Shown: positions 20,105 to 28,876 of the stretch, piece after piece | How the letters are laid out: the number at the start of each line of letters is the position of its first letter | Numbering within the stretch: the first letter of the stretch is position 1 | From: Priapulus caudatus | Taxonomy: Eukaryota > Priapulida > Priapulimorpha > Priapulimorphida > Priapulidae | Assembly: GCF_000485595.1 (NCBI RefSeq) | Contig: NW_014577180.1 | Coordinates: 107,868-136,743, forward strand | DNA: 28,876 nucleotides | Direction: 5' to 3' | Notes under the pieces: model-generated | What the model saw: the letters and a program-made list of their open reading frames with translations, nothing else | The model's database searches: none | Told to the model about the DNA's origin: nothing | Position numbers and translations under genes: made by a program

Positions 20105-20879
20105 AACTAATTCAAGATATTATTGGAAACTAGACTTCTTGCTCTATTTGCTAGGATGGCCGGCCTTTTCCCGTGTGCATTCGAGTGGTGGCCTAAAAAT
20201 GCTTATGCAAAACCTACTTTTTTAGTGTAAAAACACGTTGTGGACTGCCCGATTTGCGTGTTTCGTAAATATTGCGTTTACAAAAAAAAGTAAGGAAACA
20301 TAATTTAGTTACTAAAATATACACGGCTTGCAAGGTTCAAGGTTACAGCGTCGGTTGGTGACACTGAAATTTCCGAAAGTAACGTTGGCTGATTTATGAG
20401 AATTTTCAGCTTATAGTACGGTCGCTAATGGCGATGGATTTACAACTGTAATACCAGACACCAAATCGGAAAACACATTCGGCTCTTTCCGTTATTCCTA
20501 GAAAAGAGTTTCTGTTGAAGAAAAGCGCTATTCTGTTGAATGGTCCGAGGGTTCCCCAGACACCGTGTGAGGGATCATATTTACCGGGAAGGTAGCGACC
20601 TCTGTCGGGCTACGCTGAAGGTATTTTCCACACAACGTCAGTGATAGATTACACGGTATGAGCGATCTACGTATAGTACCTTCTCCAGGAAGTAAAACCC
20701 CTAAGATCACAAACCACGCTCATTGCCGCTTCCGATGAACTTCATTAATGAAAAAGTAAAAACGAAATTGTGCTCGTTATAGAGAAATGGTAACGATTTG
20801 CTTTTTAACTATTGCAGATGCCTGCAAACAAAACAAAAACGCGCGAGTCATGTCCGTGAAGCTCAGATGAAACGAGTCA

Positions 20880-21460
20880 TGCGTGCCGACGATCGTCTAA
20901 CTCGATCATTATAGCACGTGACGACGGACATTATCCGCTGGGCGACGGAAACCGGGTCGCTGTCAGCCCGCGATGCACAAGTGAAGCACAGCCGCGCCGA
21001 ACCTGATCGAATTATAAACTACTACACCTACTCACCAGAGATGATGAGTGTGGGAGGAGGCCGAGTGTGAGGGGAGTCTGTGACGTTCAGCACGCAACAT
21101 GCCCTCGGAGACAACGAGTGTGGGGAACCAAGTGTCGTCGTCGGCACCGCGGCGGCGATGGCTCTTAGTGTACACGTGATCCGATCGATACTGAGCGCCG
21201 ACGAATGTACGGCACCTCGCTCACTGCTCGTCTACCCGGGGACGCTTTTCCCCGGTGTTCCTGCACGAACTCGCCGTGTTGGCCGCTAGACGAAGCGTTA
21301 TGTTGACACGGATCGCAGAGACAACAATCGTCCGAGAGGATCTCTGCGCGAATCTCTCTGGTACACACATTCGTGGTAGCGTGTCTGTCGAGGTGGCTGA
21401 ACCGAGTGCTGCACGTCCGCAAGCCACGCCGCTTGTAGCGATGCACGGTGCATGCGCGCG
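20880..21460. other. CpG-rich block next to the RGS exon
   Basis: CG dinucleotides are frequent and open frames occur on both strands, including a minus frame (21165-21518) that would extend downstream from the region of the exon donor. Direct read-through of the exon at 21523-21617 hits TAA at once, so this is not a simple exon extension. A regulatory or alternative-exon role is possible but unproven. Confidence 0.3.
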
Positions 21461-21522
21461 CGTATATCTGTACATCTAAATATATATGTAGGCTACACAT
21501 ATTTATATATATATACACTTAC

Positions 21523-21617
21523 AGGCTTTTTTTCTTTTTCGTGCTAGCTCGCTCTTCGTCTTCCGACTCCTCCTGAGGGATGGCTGCTGCCGGCATAGAC
21601 AGCTTCTTATGCAAACC
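21523..21617 (-). CDS. Upstream exon of the RGS gene (acidic, then lysine-rich)
   Basis: A 95-nt minus-strand exon bounded by acceptor ...gcttgccgcag (AG at 21619-21618) with a ctaac-type branch-point candidate upstream, and by donor GTAAGTG (21522-21516). In the chosen frame it reads HKKLSMPAAAIPQEESEDEE, then ERASTKKKKS, plus the two bases CT. Joined to the first T of the next exon the split codon is CTT (Leu), so the protein would run KKKKSL into AKDVKEKLGFL. The matching phases and the Lys-rich stretch just before the amphipathic helix, a common style in RGS3-like proteins, support the link. Another frame is also open, so the assignment rests on phase and context. Exons further upstream are not securely seen. 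Confidence 0.68.
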
Positions 21618-22363
21618 CTGCGGCAAGCGACAAGCGTGTTAGAAATAGTTGGCGAGCGATAGCTATGCGGGGCACACATCGGTCATGTGCCACCTAACAC
21701 ATTGAGACTCGGCCACGCTCATCAGGTTTCCTAATACGAACGTATAATACTTTTAGATTATAACGCTGTTATTATTATGGATTAATTGTTATTATTAGTT
21801 AATTTTAAAAGTTTATATTGTACACATACGAGGCTCTTAATAATACACGTCCCATCTTCATTACACGAGTATAGTGCCCCGGGCAATAAATTGCCTTCAT
21901 TTTCACTGTAGGTGTACAGAACGCGAAGAAATGTAACATTATGCTTGCACGCACGCGCATTGTATGGATTTTTCAGAACACTCTGCATCTGCCGGTGAGT
22001 TTTTGCCCGCGTGTGAGAATTGCTGTAACGCGTGCATGTGTACCGTGTCTTTCAATTTTCCCCTGAAGCGCCTACACTTCCTCGCGCATATAAACGCGTG
22101 TAACAAATTACTGCAATCGATCATAAAGAAACGCATATGACAACTCGCATCACTTTGCCTTTACAATAAGTTACGGGAGAGACGCAGCGGCAAAGACCGC
22201 GGGGCCTATATCTAGTCAGCGCCAGCGCCTCTCACCTCTCTAGATTTCCTCGCAAAAAGCAATCATTTATGAGAAGGGCCCTTCAGATCCCTGCGCAACC
22301 CGCACTCTCGAAAAATCGTCGGGAGATTGTAATGCGAATCATCTTCTAGATATTATAGATAAA
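21618..22363. other. Upstream intron or flank, nothing recognised
   Basis: About 750 bp upstream (minus sense) of the RGS exon. I see no further exon with convincing borders. AT-rich around 21740-21830. Confidence 0.4.
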
Positions 22364-22508
22364 GATGAGGATAACGCTGGATGGAGGATAAAGTTTAGGA
22401 TAAAGCTGGATGGAGTATAAAAATGAGGATAAAGCTGGATGGAGTGTAAAGATGAAAATAAAGCTGGATGCAGTACAGAGATGAGGATAACGCTGGATGG
22501 AGCATAAA
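22364..22508. repeat. 29-bp tandem repeat, 5 copies in exact register
   Basis: Units begin at 22364, 22393, 22422, 22451 and 22480. The consensus is roughly 'gatgaggataa(a/c)gctgg' followed by 'atggagtataaa'. Copies differ at a few bases but not in length. Confidence 0.92.
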
Positions 22509-22799
22509 GCTGCAGCGAGAGCCTGACCGCATCCCGCGACGTAAACCCTGTTTGTAGCTAGTACCTGCGCAACAGGATGCGGTCACCGTCACCGTCACGG
22601 TCATCCGCACACGCCATCGATACAGGTTTCCATAAGTTTGCACATCTCTACAAATTCCGCAAGGACTGTGCACGCAGTAAAATCGTGGTGACGTTTTCAT
22701 TATAGGTTTCACTAGGCCATCTATGAATCCGTATCGGACAGAGAGTATATAAATAATTGGCATTCCCTTACCAGACAACAGACAATGGTTGGGTAACTA
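22509..22799. other. Short unique stretch with a 10-bp inverted repeat
   Basis: GACCGCATCC (22525-22534) and GGATGCGGTC (22575-22584) are exact inverted repeats 40 nt apart. A minus-strand CTG|GTAAGG donor-like site lies near 22771-22766. No exon is called. Confidence 0.5.
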
Positions 22800-25100
22800 A
22801 CGTGGGAGCTGTCCATAGCCAGGGTGGCAGCTGGGTGGGTAGAAGGGTGGCAGCTGAATTGGGTGCCTAGGGTGGCAGCTGAGTTGGGTAGCCATAGCCA
22901 GGGTGGGAGCTGGGTGGGTAGCCAGGGTGGGAGCTGGTTGGGTAGCCAGGGTGGCAGATGGGTGGGTAGCCAGATACCCAGCGTGGCAGCTGGGTGGGTA
23001 GCAGGGTGGCAGCTGAGTTGGGTACCCAGGGTGGCAGCTGAGTTGGGTAACTAGGGTGGGAGCTGGGTGGGTAGCCAGGGTGGCAGCTGGGTGGGTAGCC
23101 AGGGTGGGAGCTGGGTGGGTAGCCAGGGTAGCAGCTTGGTGGGTAGCCAGAGTAGGAGATGGTTGCGTAGCAGGTGGCAGCTGGGTGGGTATGCCAGGAT
23201 GGATGCTAGGTGGGTAGCCAAGTAGCAGCTTTGGTGAGGTAGCCAGAGTACGGAGATGTGGTGCGTAGCCAGGTGGCAGCATGGTGGGTAGCCAGGAGGA
23301 GCTAGTGGTAGCCACGGTGAGCTGAGTTGGGGTATCCCGCTAGGGGTGAAGCTGGTGTGGTAGCGCCAGGGTGGGAAGCTGGGGGTATTCCAGGTGGGAG
23401 CTGGCGGTGGGTACGCCAAGGTGGGAGCTGGTGGGTAGCCAGCTGTGGGAGTTGAGTTGGGTAGCCAGGGTGGCAGCTGGTGGGATAGCAGGGTGGGAGC
23501 TTAGGGGGGGGAGGGGGGGGGGGGGGGCGTGGTAGCACAAGAAGTAGTAGATGGGTGCGTTAGCCAGGGTCAAGCTGAGTTGGATAACTCAGGATGGGAG
23601 CTGGGTGGTACCAGGGTGCAGCTGGTGGTAGCCAGGTGGGAGCTGTGGGTAAGCCAGGAGCAGCTGGTGGGTAAGGCCAGAATAGGAGATGGGTGCGTAG
23701 CCAGGATGGCAGCTGGGTGGGTAGCCAGGGTGGCAACTGAGTTGGGTACCCAGTGTGGCAGCTGGGTGGGTAGCCAGGGTGGTAGCTGGGTGGTTAGCCC
23801 GGGTGGCAGCTGGGTGGTTAGCCAGGATGGCAGCTGGGTGGGTAGCCAGGGTGGCAGCTGAGTGGTACCAGGTGGAGTGGGTGGGTAGCCAGGGTGGCAG
23901 CTGGGTGGGTAGCCAGGGTGGGAGCTGGGTGGTAGCCAGGGTGGCAGCTTGGTGGGTAGCCAGAGTAGGAAATGGGTGCGTAGCCAGGGTGGCAGCTGGG
24001 TGGGTAGCCAGGAGGGGAGCTAGGTGGGTAGCCAGGGTGGGTGCTGAGTTGGGTAGCCAGGGTGACAGCTGGGTGGGTAGACAGGGTGGGAGCTGGGTGG
24101 GTATCCAGGGTGGGAGCTGGGTGGGTAGCCAAGGTGGCAGCTGAGTTGGGTAGCCAGTGTGGCAGCTGGGTGTGTACCCAGGGTGGCAGCTGGGTGATTA
24201 GCCAGGGTGGCAGCTGGGTGGGTAGCCAGGGTGGGTAGCCAGGGTGGGAGCTGGGTGGATAGCCAGGGTGGCAGCTTGGTGGGTAGCCAGAGTAGGAGAT
24301 GGGTGCGTAGCCAGGGTGGGAGCTGGGTGGGTACCCAGGATGGGAGCTGGGTGGGCAACCAGGGTGGGACCTGAGTTGGGTAGCCAGGGTGGCAGTTGGG
24401 TGGTTAGCCAGGGTGGGAGCTAGGTGGATAGCCAGAGTAGGAGCTGGGTGCGTAGCCAAGGTGGCAGCTGAGTTGGGTAGCCCGTGTGGCAGCTGGGTGG
24501 GTACCCAGGGTGGAAGCTGGGTGGTTAGCCCGGGTGGCAGCTGAGTTGGGTAGCCAGTGTGGCAGCTGGGTGTGTACCAAGAGTGGCAGCTGGGTGATTA
24601 GCCAGGGTGGCAGCTGAGTGGGTAGCCACGGTGGCAGCTGAGTTGGGTACCCAGTGTGGCAGCTGGGTGGGTAGCCAGGGTGGGAGCTAGGTGGGTAGCC
24701 AGGGTGGGAGCTAGGTGGGTAGCCCGAGTAGGAGCTGGGTGGGTAGTCAGGGTGGCAGCTGGGTGGGTACCCAGGGTGGCAGCTGGGTGGGTAGCCAGGG
24801 TGGGAACTGGGTGGGTAGCCAGGGTGGCAGCTGGGTGGGTATACAGGGTGGTAGCTGGGTGGGTATCCAGGGTGGGAGCTGGGTGGGTAGCCAGGGTGGG
24901 AGCTGGGTGGGTAGCCAGGGTGTTAGCTGGGTGGGTAGCCAGGGTGGGAACTGGGTGGGCACCCATGGAGGAAACTGGGTGGGTAGCCAGGGTGAGAGTT
25001 GAGTGGGTAGCCAGCGTAGGTGCTGGATAGGTAGCCAACGTGGTAACTGAGTGGGTAGCAATGGGTAGGTAAGAAACGTAGGTGCTGGGTGGTTAACCAA
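22800..25100. repeat. 24-bp minisatellite, roughly 95 copies
   Basis: The consensus unit is close to 'ggtagccagggtggcagc' plus 'tgggtg'. Because 24 is a multiple of three and the unit lacks stops in most frames, long ORFs appear on both strands: Gly-Ser-Trp-Val-Gly-Ser-Gln-Gly on the plus strand and Pro/Thr/Ala/His-rich on the minus strand. These are most simply repeat artefacts. Variant units ('ggcagcttggtgggtagcc', 'cagagtaggagatgggtgcg') recur at spaced intervals, showing higher-order amplification. The block at ~23170-23690 has many single-base indels, and a G8-A-G15 run lies at 23504-23527. Confidence 0.95.
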
Positions 25101-25440
25101 CTGTGAAGTTATGTGGACAGAGCTATAACACTGACGTTGCCCTCAGGAACGACAGTCGCTACGTTCACTCGGTCGGTCAGCTTCTCGGCTGCTCTCGCCG
25201 AGGTCGCGTTTGCACGGATGCGTGCGTTAGTTAGTGTAGCACCGACGTGTCGCCGAACACAAACATTGGAAAGCAGCTGAACGTTGACCGATATTCTTGA
25301 GATAATATTGAAGTTTGATTACGGACGAGCCGGAGGGTGGGGGTGATGGCATATACGCGCACAGGCACACTTCACGTGGAAGTAATGGTTAGGATATATT
25401 TAGGTCTAGCTAAATGTGGACTGCGTTTGTGTAGACATAC
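25101..25440. other. Unique sequence, nothing firm
   Basis: CpG-containing sequence at 25125-25260 with a 'ccctcag' that could be a plus-strand acceptor. No coding frame follows far enough to call. Confidence 0.3.
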
Positions 25441-25450
25441 ATATAATGTA

Positions 25451-25477
25451 CGTGTGTGCGTGCGTGTGTGTGTGCGA

Positions 25478-25536
<59 letters not shown>

Positions 25537-25540
25537 TGAG
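25451..25540. repeat. (GCGT)n microsatellite
   Basis: About 15 nearly perfect TGCG units from ~25480 to 25538, preceded by a GT-rich lead. Confidence 0.93.
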
Positions 25541-26104
25541 TGTAATAATTTCCGTCACGCAATCTCATTTATATTAGACGTTATGTCTTCGGCGCTTGTT
25601 TCATTCCGGCCGCTCTATGGGCGGCCTCACACGAAACGCGTAGGCGCGCGTTATACACGTAAAAAACCGATTCCCTTTGACATTTCAGCTGACTGCGTAC
25701 GATGCCTTTGAGGCCCCGCAGTATGCATGGTATAGCGACGGTTCGATTCCAAATGTATTTAATTCCGACATACGTCGTAAACACGTTGGGAAAATACGAG
25801 GAATTATACTCGTTCGTAGCGACAATTCCCATCCAAGCAGTGAGTCGATTTAACACGCGAAGCTATGGAGTATATACAAGATTTCATGGTCGTCGGAATA
25901 CCGTTTGATATGTAGGGAAGATGATAATATAATGCGGGGTTGAGAGATTCAGAGCGATCAAAGTACGATACAGCAAGGAAGCGGCGTATAGCAGGGATGA
26001 GATCAGGAATGTATAATATATAAGAAGCATGACTCGCTCGAAACACAAGACATTTAACATTTCCATGCCCTACCTATAAGCTCTATATTATACACTCATT
26101 ATAA
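25541..26104. other. Unique sequence with unassigned ORFs on both strands
   Basis: A plus frame of ~68 codons without a start (about 25646-25853) and a minus frame of 91 codons (25581-25856) overlap. The plus frame has an acceptor-like 'ctttgacatttcag' at ~25675-25688. Neither peptide is recognisable, so no gene is called. Confidence 0.3.
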
Positions 26105-26167
26105 TATCAGAGGTGGGTGTATATCAAGAGTGAGAGTATATATTAGCGTGGAGTGTATATCAGGGTT

Positions 26168-26210
<43 letters not shown>

Positions 26211-26220
26211 ATAGTATATA

Positions 26221-26263
<43 letters not shown>

Positions 26264-26345
26264 CAGTGTGGTATATATCAGTGTAGGGGGTATATCAGCG
26301 ATGAGGTGCAACATAACAAGGGTAGAGTGTATAGCAAGGTTGTGA
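26105..26345. repeat. Imperfect 'gtatatcag' repeats around two (TA)n arrays
   Basis: Degenerate ~20-24-bp units with 'gtatatcag' and 'agtgtatat' flank (TA)n runs at 26169-26207 and 26221-26260. The two runs are self-complementary and separated by 'ttattatagtatatag'-like sequence. Confidence 0.82.
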
Positions 26346-28285
26346 TGTAAACATGGTAATCGGTGACACAAAGATCTGCCCGCGACACACACCATGACTA
26401 CTTTAGGTTCAGCATAGAAAGTTATATACCTTCCAGTTCTGCTGTCTGTATCTACTGAGGCTCTAGACCTAAATCAATTCCATTGTGTATATATAGGTAA
26501 TAGATATTATCAAACTATTTTAGTATTTCCTTTTATCTTTCACGGTCACGTCACGTACTACACTTCTTGTTGTTTTACATTTCGACACAGCACATCCACG
26601 TGGGATCCGTCAACATTTCTTGTCCAGTCAAAAAAGGCAAATAGTCCAAGGCTAATGTATTTTTAACCACCTAAGACGTTTTTCACCGGGTAATAGTTCC
26701 GGAGCATGTTTTATGTCAAGCGTACTAACATTTTGCGACAGAATCTCCCTTTTTATTTTTGATAGCTTTAGTCAGAATAAGCTCAAGACATGACTAATAA
26801 CCTAGATATCATCAGGAGCCAAATGCGCAGATGCAATCTGTTATTTTGTAACACTGCCATATTATCCGCAGCAAACATTCGCACCTTCGTTACCGTCCGA
26901 AGCGGATAGGGTTAGGGTTGGGAGGTGATTTTCGGTCGAAATTTCAATATCCACTTTATTTGATAGATCGCACCCATGGGCAGCTATGTATACGTAGAAA
27001 TTATGTATGTGCCTCCCAAACAGTTCCAAATCCCCGCATTAGTCAATTCTTAACGCAAGCGTTCAATCATGGGAAATTTAGAAAAGTGCTAATATCTCCA
27101 TTGTTAGAAATGCTAAAGTTGCTGATTTTTCAAACGCTATTTCTCGAAACTCACAACTCCGATTCCAAAATTTTTTGTTACGTTTCAATGCTAACATATC
27201 AAAGAAAAAAAGCCTCCATCGTTCCATCAAGAGCGTAGAGAGACATCTCTCTTATGTAATGGATATGAGTTTGATTGAATTTGATGAGCACTTATGATAT
27301 TGCAATGCCCTTTACAGTGTCACCAGTCCGTAACCGTAACAGTATCCTTAAGTGATAGCAAAACCCTTATCAATCATTTGCCTCTCGCTGTCCATATCAC
27401 GATGATCTCACTCGTGCTGAATGCTACACTTCTGAGATGTGCCACGAAGAACAAGTGCTGGGATTCTCTGCATCCACGCCCGCACCACGGCCCGCAGCAA
27501 CAGCCGCCGTCTCTCTGCCTTGCTGCGGGTGCACACGCGCATCGCGTTTCTCGCCAATACACTACTAAGCAAAATAGGCGGCATGATAGAGTTACACTGC
27601 TTTTGTAATGAAAGCGGTCGAGTCGTCGCACGAATAAAATCCATCTCTGCTTCTACACAACCCCGCTAATAGTCCGTCTGCCAAACATCCCGTAGATTAC
27701 GTGCTTGACGGGCCGCTCACTACACGGGGGCCACACGCAAGGATAACCCGAAATGTTTGTCACTAAAATCCCATGTAGATTTATGGGAAAGCACTCTGTA
27801 CTACAATCACTACTCTGCACTCGATTTCACATCGCTCAATCACACCGTCCCGCATGGGCCTGGTTTCTGTTCTGACCACCTGCTGTCACCGCCCCTTCCG
27901 GATGGAAGCGTCTTGAGGCCACGCAGGTCCTCCTTTCTAGACATGGACCAGCTGCTAGTAAACATCCACAGATTGCGGCGCTCTGATCAGCCATGTTTAT
28001 TTTGGCAACGCTATTCTAGACGTGATGCGGCCATGATGCCGAGGCGCGCCGAAGATTGACACTTTGTGTCTTCCAATCACAGCCTACGCCGCACCAGAGT
28101 TTTATATTTTTAAATATGAGGACCCATTGGACCACCAAATCGCCGATCTCAAGAACTAGGGCATTCTGCTAGGCTAGAACAGTTTCCTGCGTTAGAGTTT
28201 GGCACAAATACGAGAATAACACGCTGTTTAACGCACTGCGCTACGTCCTTCTGGAACTCCGCACCTCGCAACACGCGTGTTTGTT
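26346..28285. other. Unique sequence, no gene supported
   Basis: Contains unassigned plus-strand frames of 106 codons (26918-27238) and 100 codons (27757-28059), and a CpG-rich block (27439-27570) discussed as a possible minus-strand exon. A two-unit telomere-like 'agggttagggttggg' lies at 26908-26922. Confidence 0.35.
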
Positions 28286-28311
28286 ACCTCCGCCAGGGGC
28301 TTGGCGGAGGT
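28286..28311. repeat. Palindromic head of a dispersed repeat element
   Basis: ACCTCCGCCA (28286-28295) and TGGCGGAGGT (28302-28311) form a perfect 10-bp stem with a 6-nt loop. 'tatgttttcaccggcgtg' follows, then a GTTTG-rich segment. I recall near-identical heads from dispersed repeats in many marine invertebrate genomes. Confidence 0.7.
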
Positions 28312-28469
28312 TATGTTTTCACCGGCGTGTGTTTGAGTGTTGGTTCGTGGGTTTGTGTACGCTCGCTGATTGGCTGATTGGCCCGCTACCGCCGCCGCCG
28401 CCACGCCGGAACCGCCTGTATCATACAGGTAAAGCCTAACTGAAAAAGTTATGGACGGATTGTCATGAA
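28312..28469 (+). mobile_element. Body of a non-autonomous repeat element
   Basis: Continues from the palindrome through a 'ccgccgccgccgcca' patch to 'aaaaagttatggacggatt' and 'catgaaattttcagg'. No coding capacity. This is the familiar core of a short, widely dispersed element of unclear class. Its right end runs into the 100-bp array. Confidence 0.55.
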
Positions 28470-28876
28470 ATTTTCAGGATACGTCAGAAATGGGCTAACT
28501 TAGAATTGATGAGATTTTGGCGGTGATCCGGATCCAATTAATTAATTCATTCATTCATTAATTAGTAAAATTTTCAGGACAGGTCAGAAATGGGGTAACT
28601 TCAAATTGATTACATTTTGGTAGTGATCCGAATCCAATTAATTAATTAATTCATTCATTCATTAATAAAATTTTCAGGATACGTCAGAAATGGGCTAACT
28701 TAGAATTGATGAGATTTTGGCGGTGATCCGAATCCAATTAATTAATTCATTCATTCATTCATTAATAAAATTTTCAGGATACGTCAGAAATGGGCTAACT
28801 TAGAATTGATGAGATTTTGGCGGTGATCCGAATCCAATTAATTAATTCATTCATTCATTCATTAATAAAATTTTCA
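28470..28876. repeat. 100-bp tandem array, 4 units, continuing beyond the window
   Basis: 'attttcagg' recurs at exactly 28470, 28570, 28670 and 28770, and begins again at 28870. Each unit contains 'cagaaatggg(c/g)taactt', 'gattttgg(c/t)(g/a)gtgatccg', and nested (AATT)n and (CATT)n microsatellites near its end. Unit 2 is the most diverged, and units 3 and 4 are almost identical. The array extends past the window. Confidence 0.95.

Larger units (their letters stand above)
18702..20900. other. Intronic AT-rich sequence
   Basis: No exon I can defend. The only notable item is the second copy of the duplicated 65-mer. Short plus-strand frames at 19205-19420 and 19725-19931 are unrecognised. Confidence 0.4.
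14645..21522 (-). other. RGS gene intron (6,878 bp), repeat-rich
   Basis: Defined by the donor GTAAGTG at 21522-21516 and the acceptor CAG at 14647-14645. The upstream exon ends with two bases of a codon and the downstream exon starts with one, so the phase is consistent. The interior holds two CpG-rich blocks, a CCA/CAA low-complexity tract, hairpins, an AT/GT/GCGT array, a CAA/CAG array and a duplicated coding-like 65-mer, each listed separately. Internal alternative exons cannot be excluded. Confidence 0.65.

Noticed and set aside
22364-22508. 29-bp repeats as a CRISPR array
   Set aside because: Units are directly adjacent with no spacers, in a eukaryotic context.
22797-25038. ORFs of 110-213 codons across the minisatellite as a repetitive protein gene
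   Set aside because: Open frames on both strands follow from the 24-bp stop-free unit. Frames break at indels and no unique start, signal peptide or C-terminus is present.
25735-25752. GGTTCGATTCC as a tRNA or SINE B box
   Set aside because: The flanking bases do not form a T stem or an acceptor stem and no A box is found at the right distance.

Overview
The window looks like nuclear DNA from an animal with large introns and many repeats. It has no operon-like packing and no long ORFs. It contains a decayed CR1/Jockey-type LINE, an LTR inserted in it, many micro- and minisatellites, and two spliced exons with GT-AG borders. A repeat family at the right edge (a palindrome around CCTCCGCCA, then 'aaaaagttatggacggatt') resembles sequences I associate with marine invertebrates. 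A lophotrochozoan (mollusc, annelid or brachiopod) is my best guess, held loosely.

Layout. 1-656: polypyrimidine tract, then a ~41-bp tandem repeat. About 1955-5725 (+): a degenerate non-LTR retrotransposon with recognisable PHD-like finger, endonuclease, linker, reverse transcriptase and C-terminal segments, full of frameshifts and stops. A ~498-bp solo-LTR-like insertion (3911-4408) splits its RT domain. 5726-12590: mostly featureless non-coding DNA with one possible integrase relic. 12591-14458: CA/TG and TA arrays and a 13-bp-arm hairpin. 14459-14644 and 21523-21617 (-): two exons that I read as the pre-RGS-box region of an R4/RGS3-like regulator of G-protein signalling. Their splice phases match across a 6,878-bp intron. 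That intron is filled with CpG-rich blocks, a 500-bp CCA/CAA low-complexity tract, hairpins, AT/GT/GCGT arrays, a CAA/CAG array and CTCF-like motifs. 22364-22508: a five-copy 29-bp repeat. About 22800-25100: a large 24-bp minisatellite with higher-order structure. 25441-26345: GCGT and TA arrays. 28286-28876: a hairpin-headed repeat element that runs into an exact 100-bp tandem array leaving the window.

The only host gene I can support is the RGS gene on the minus strand. The RGS box itself would lie at lower coordinates on this strand and I could not find it here. The 14459-14644 exon carries an apparent one-base insertion just before its splice donor. It is either a consensus error or a real frameshift. 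I see no CRISPR array, no bacterial-type system, no rRNA or tRNA gene, and no novel multi-gene system. The points most worth checking are the RGS exon pair and its frameshift, the nested LINE/LTR, the coding-like 65-bp duplication inside the RGS intron, and the structured minisatellite with its noisy sub-block.
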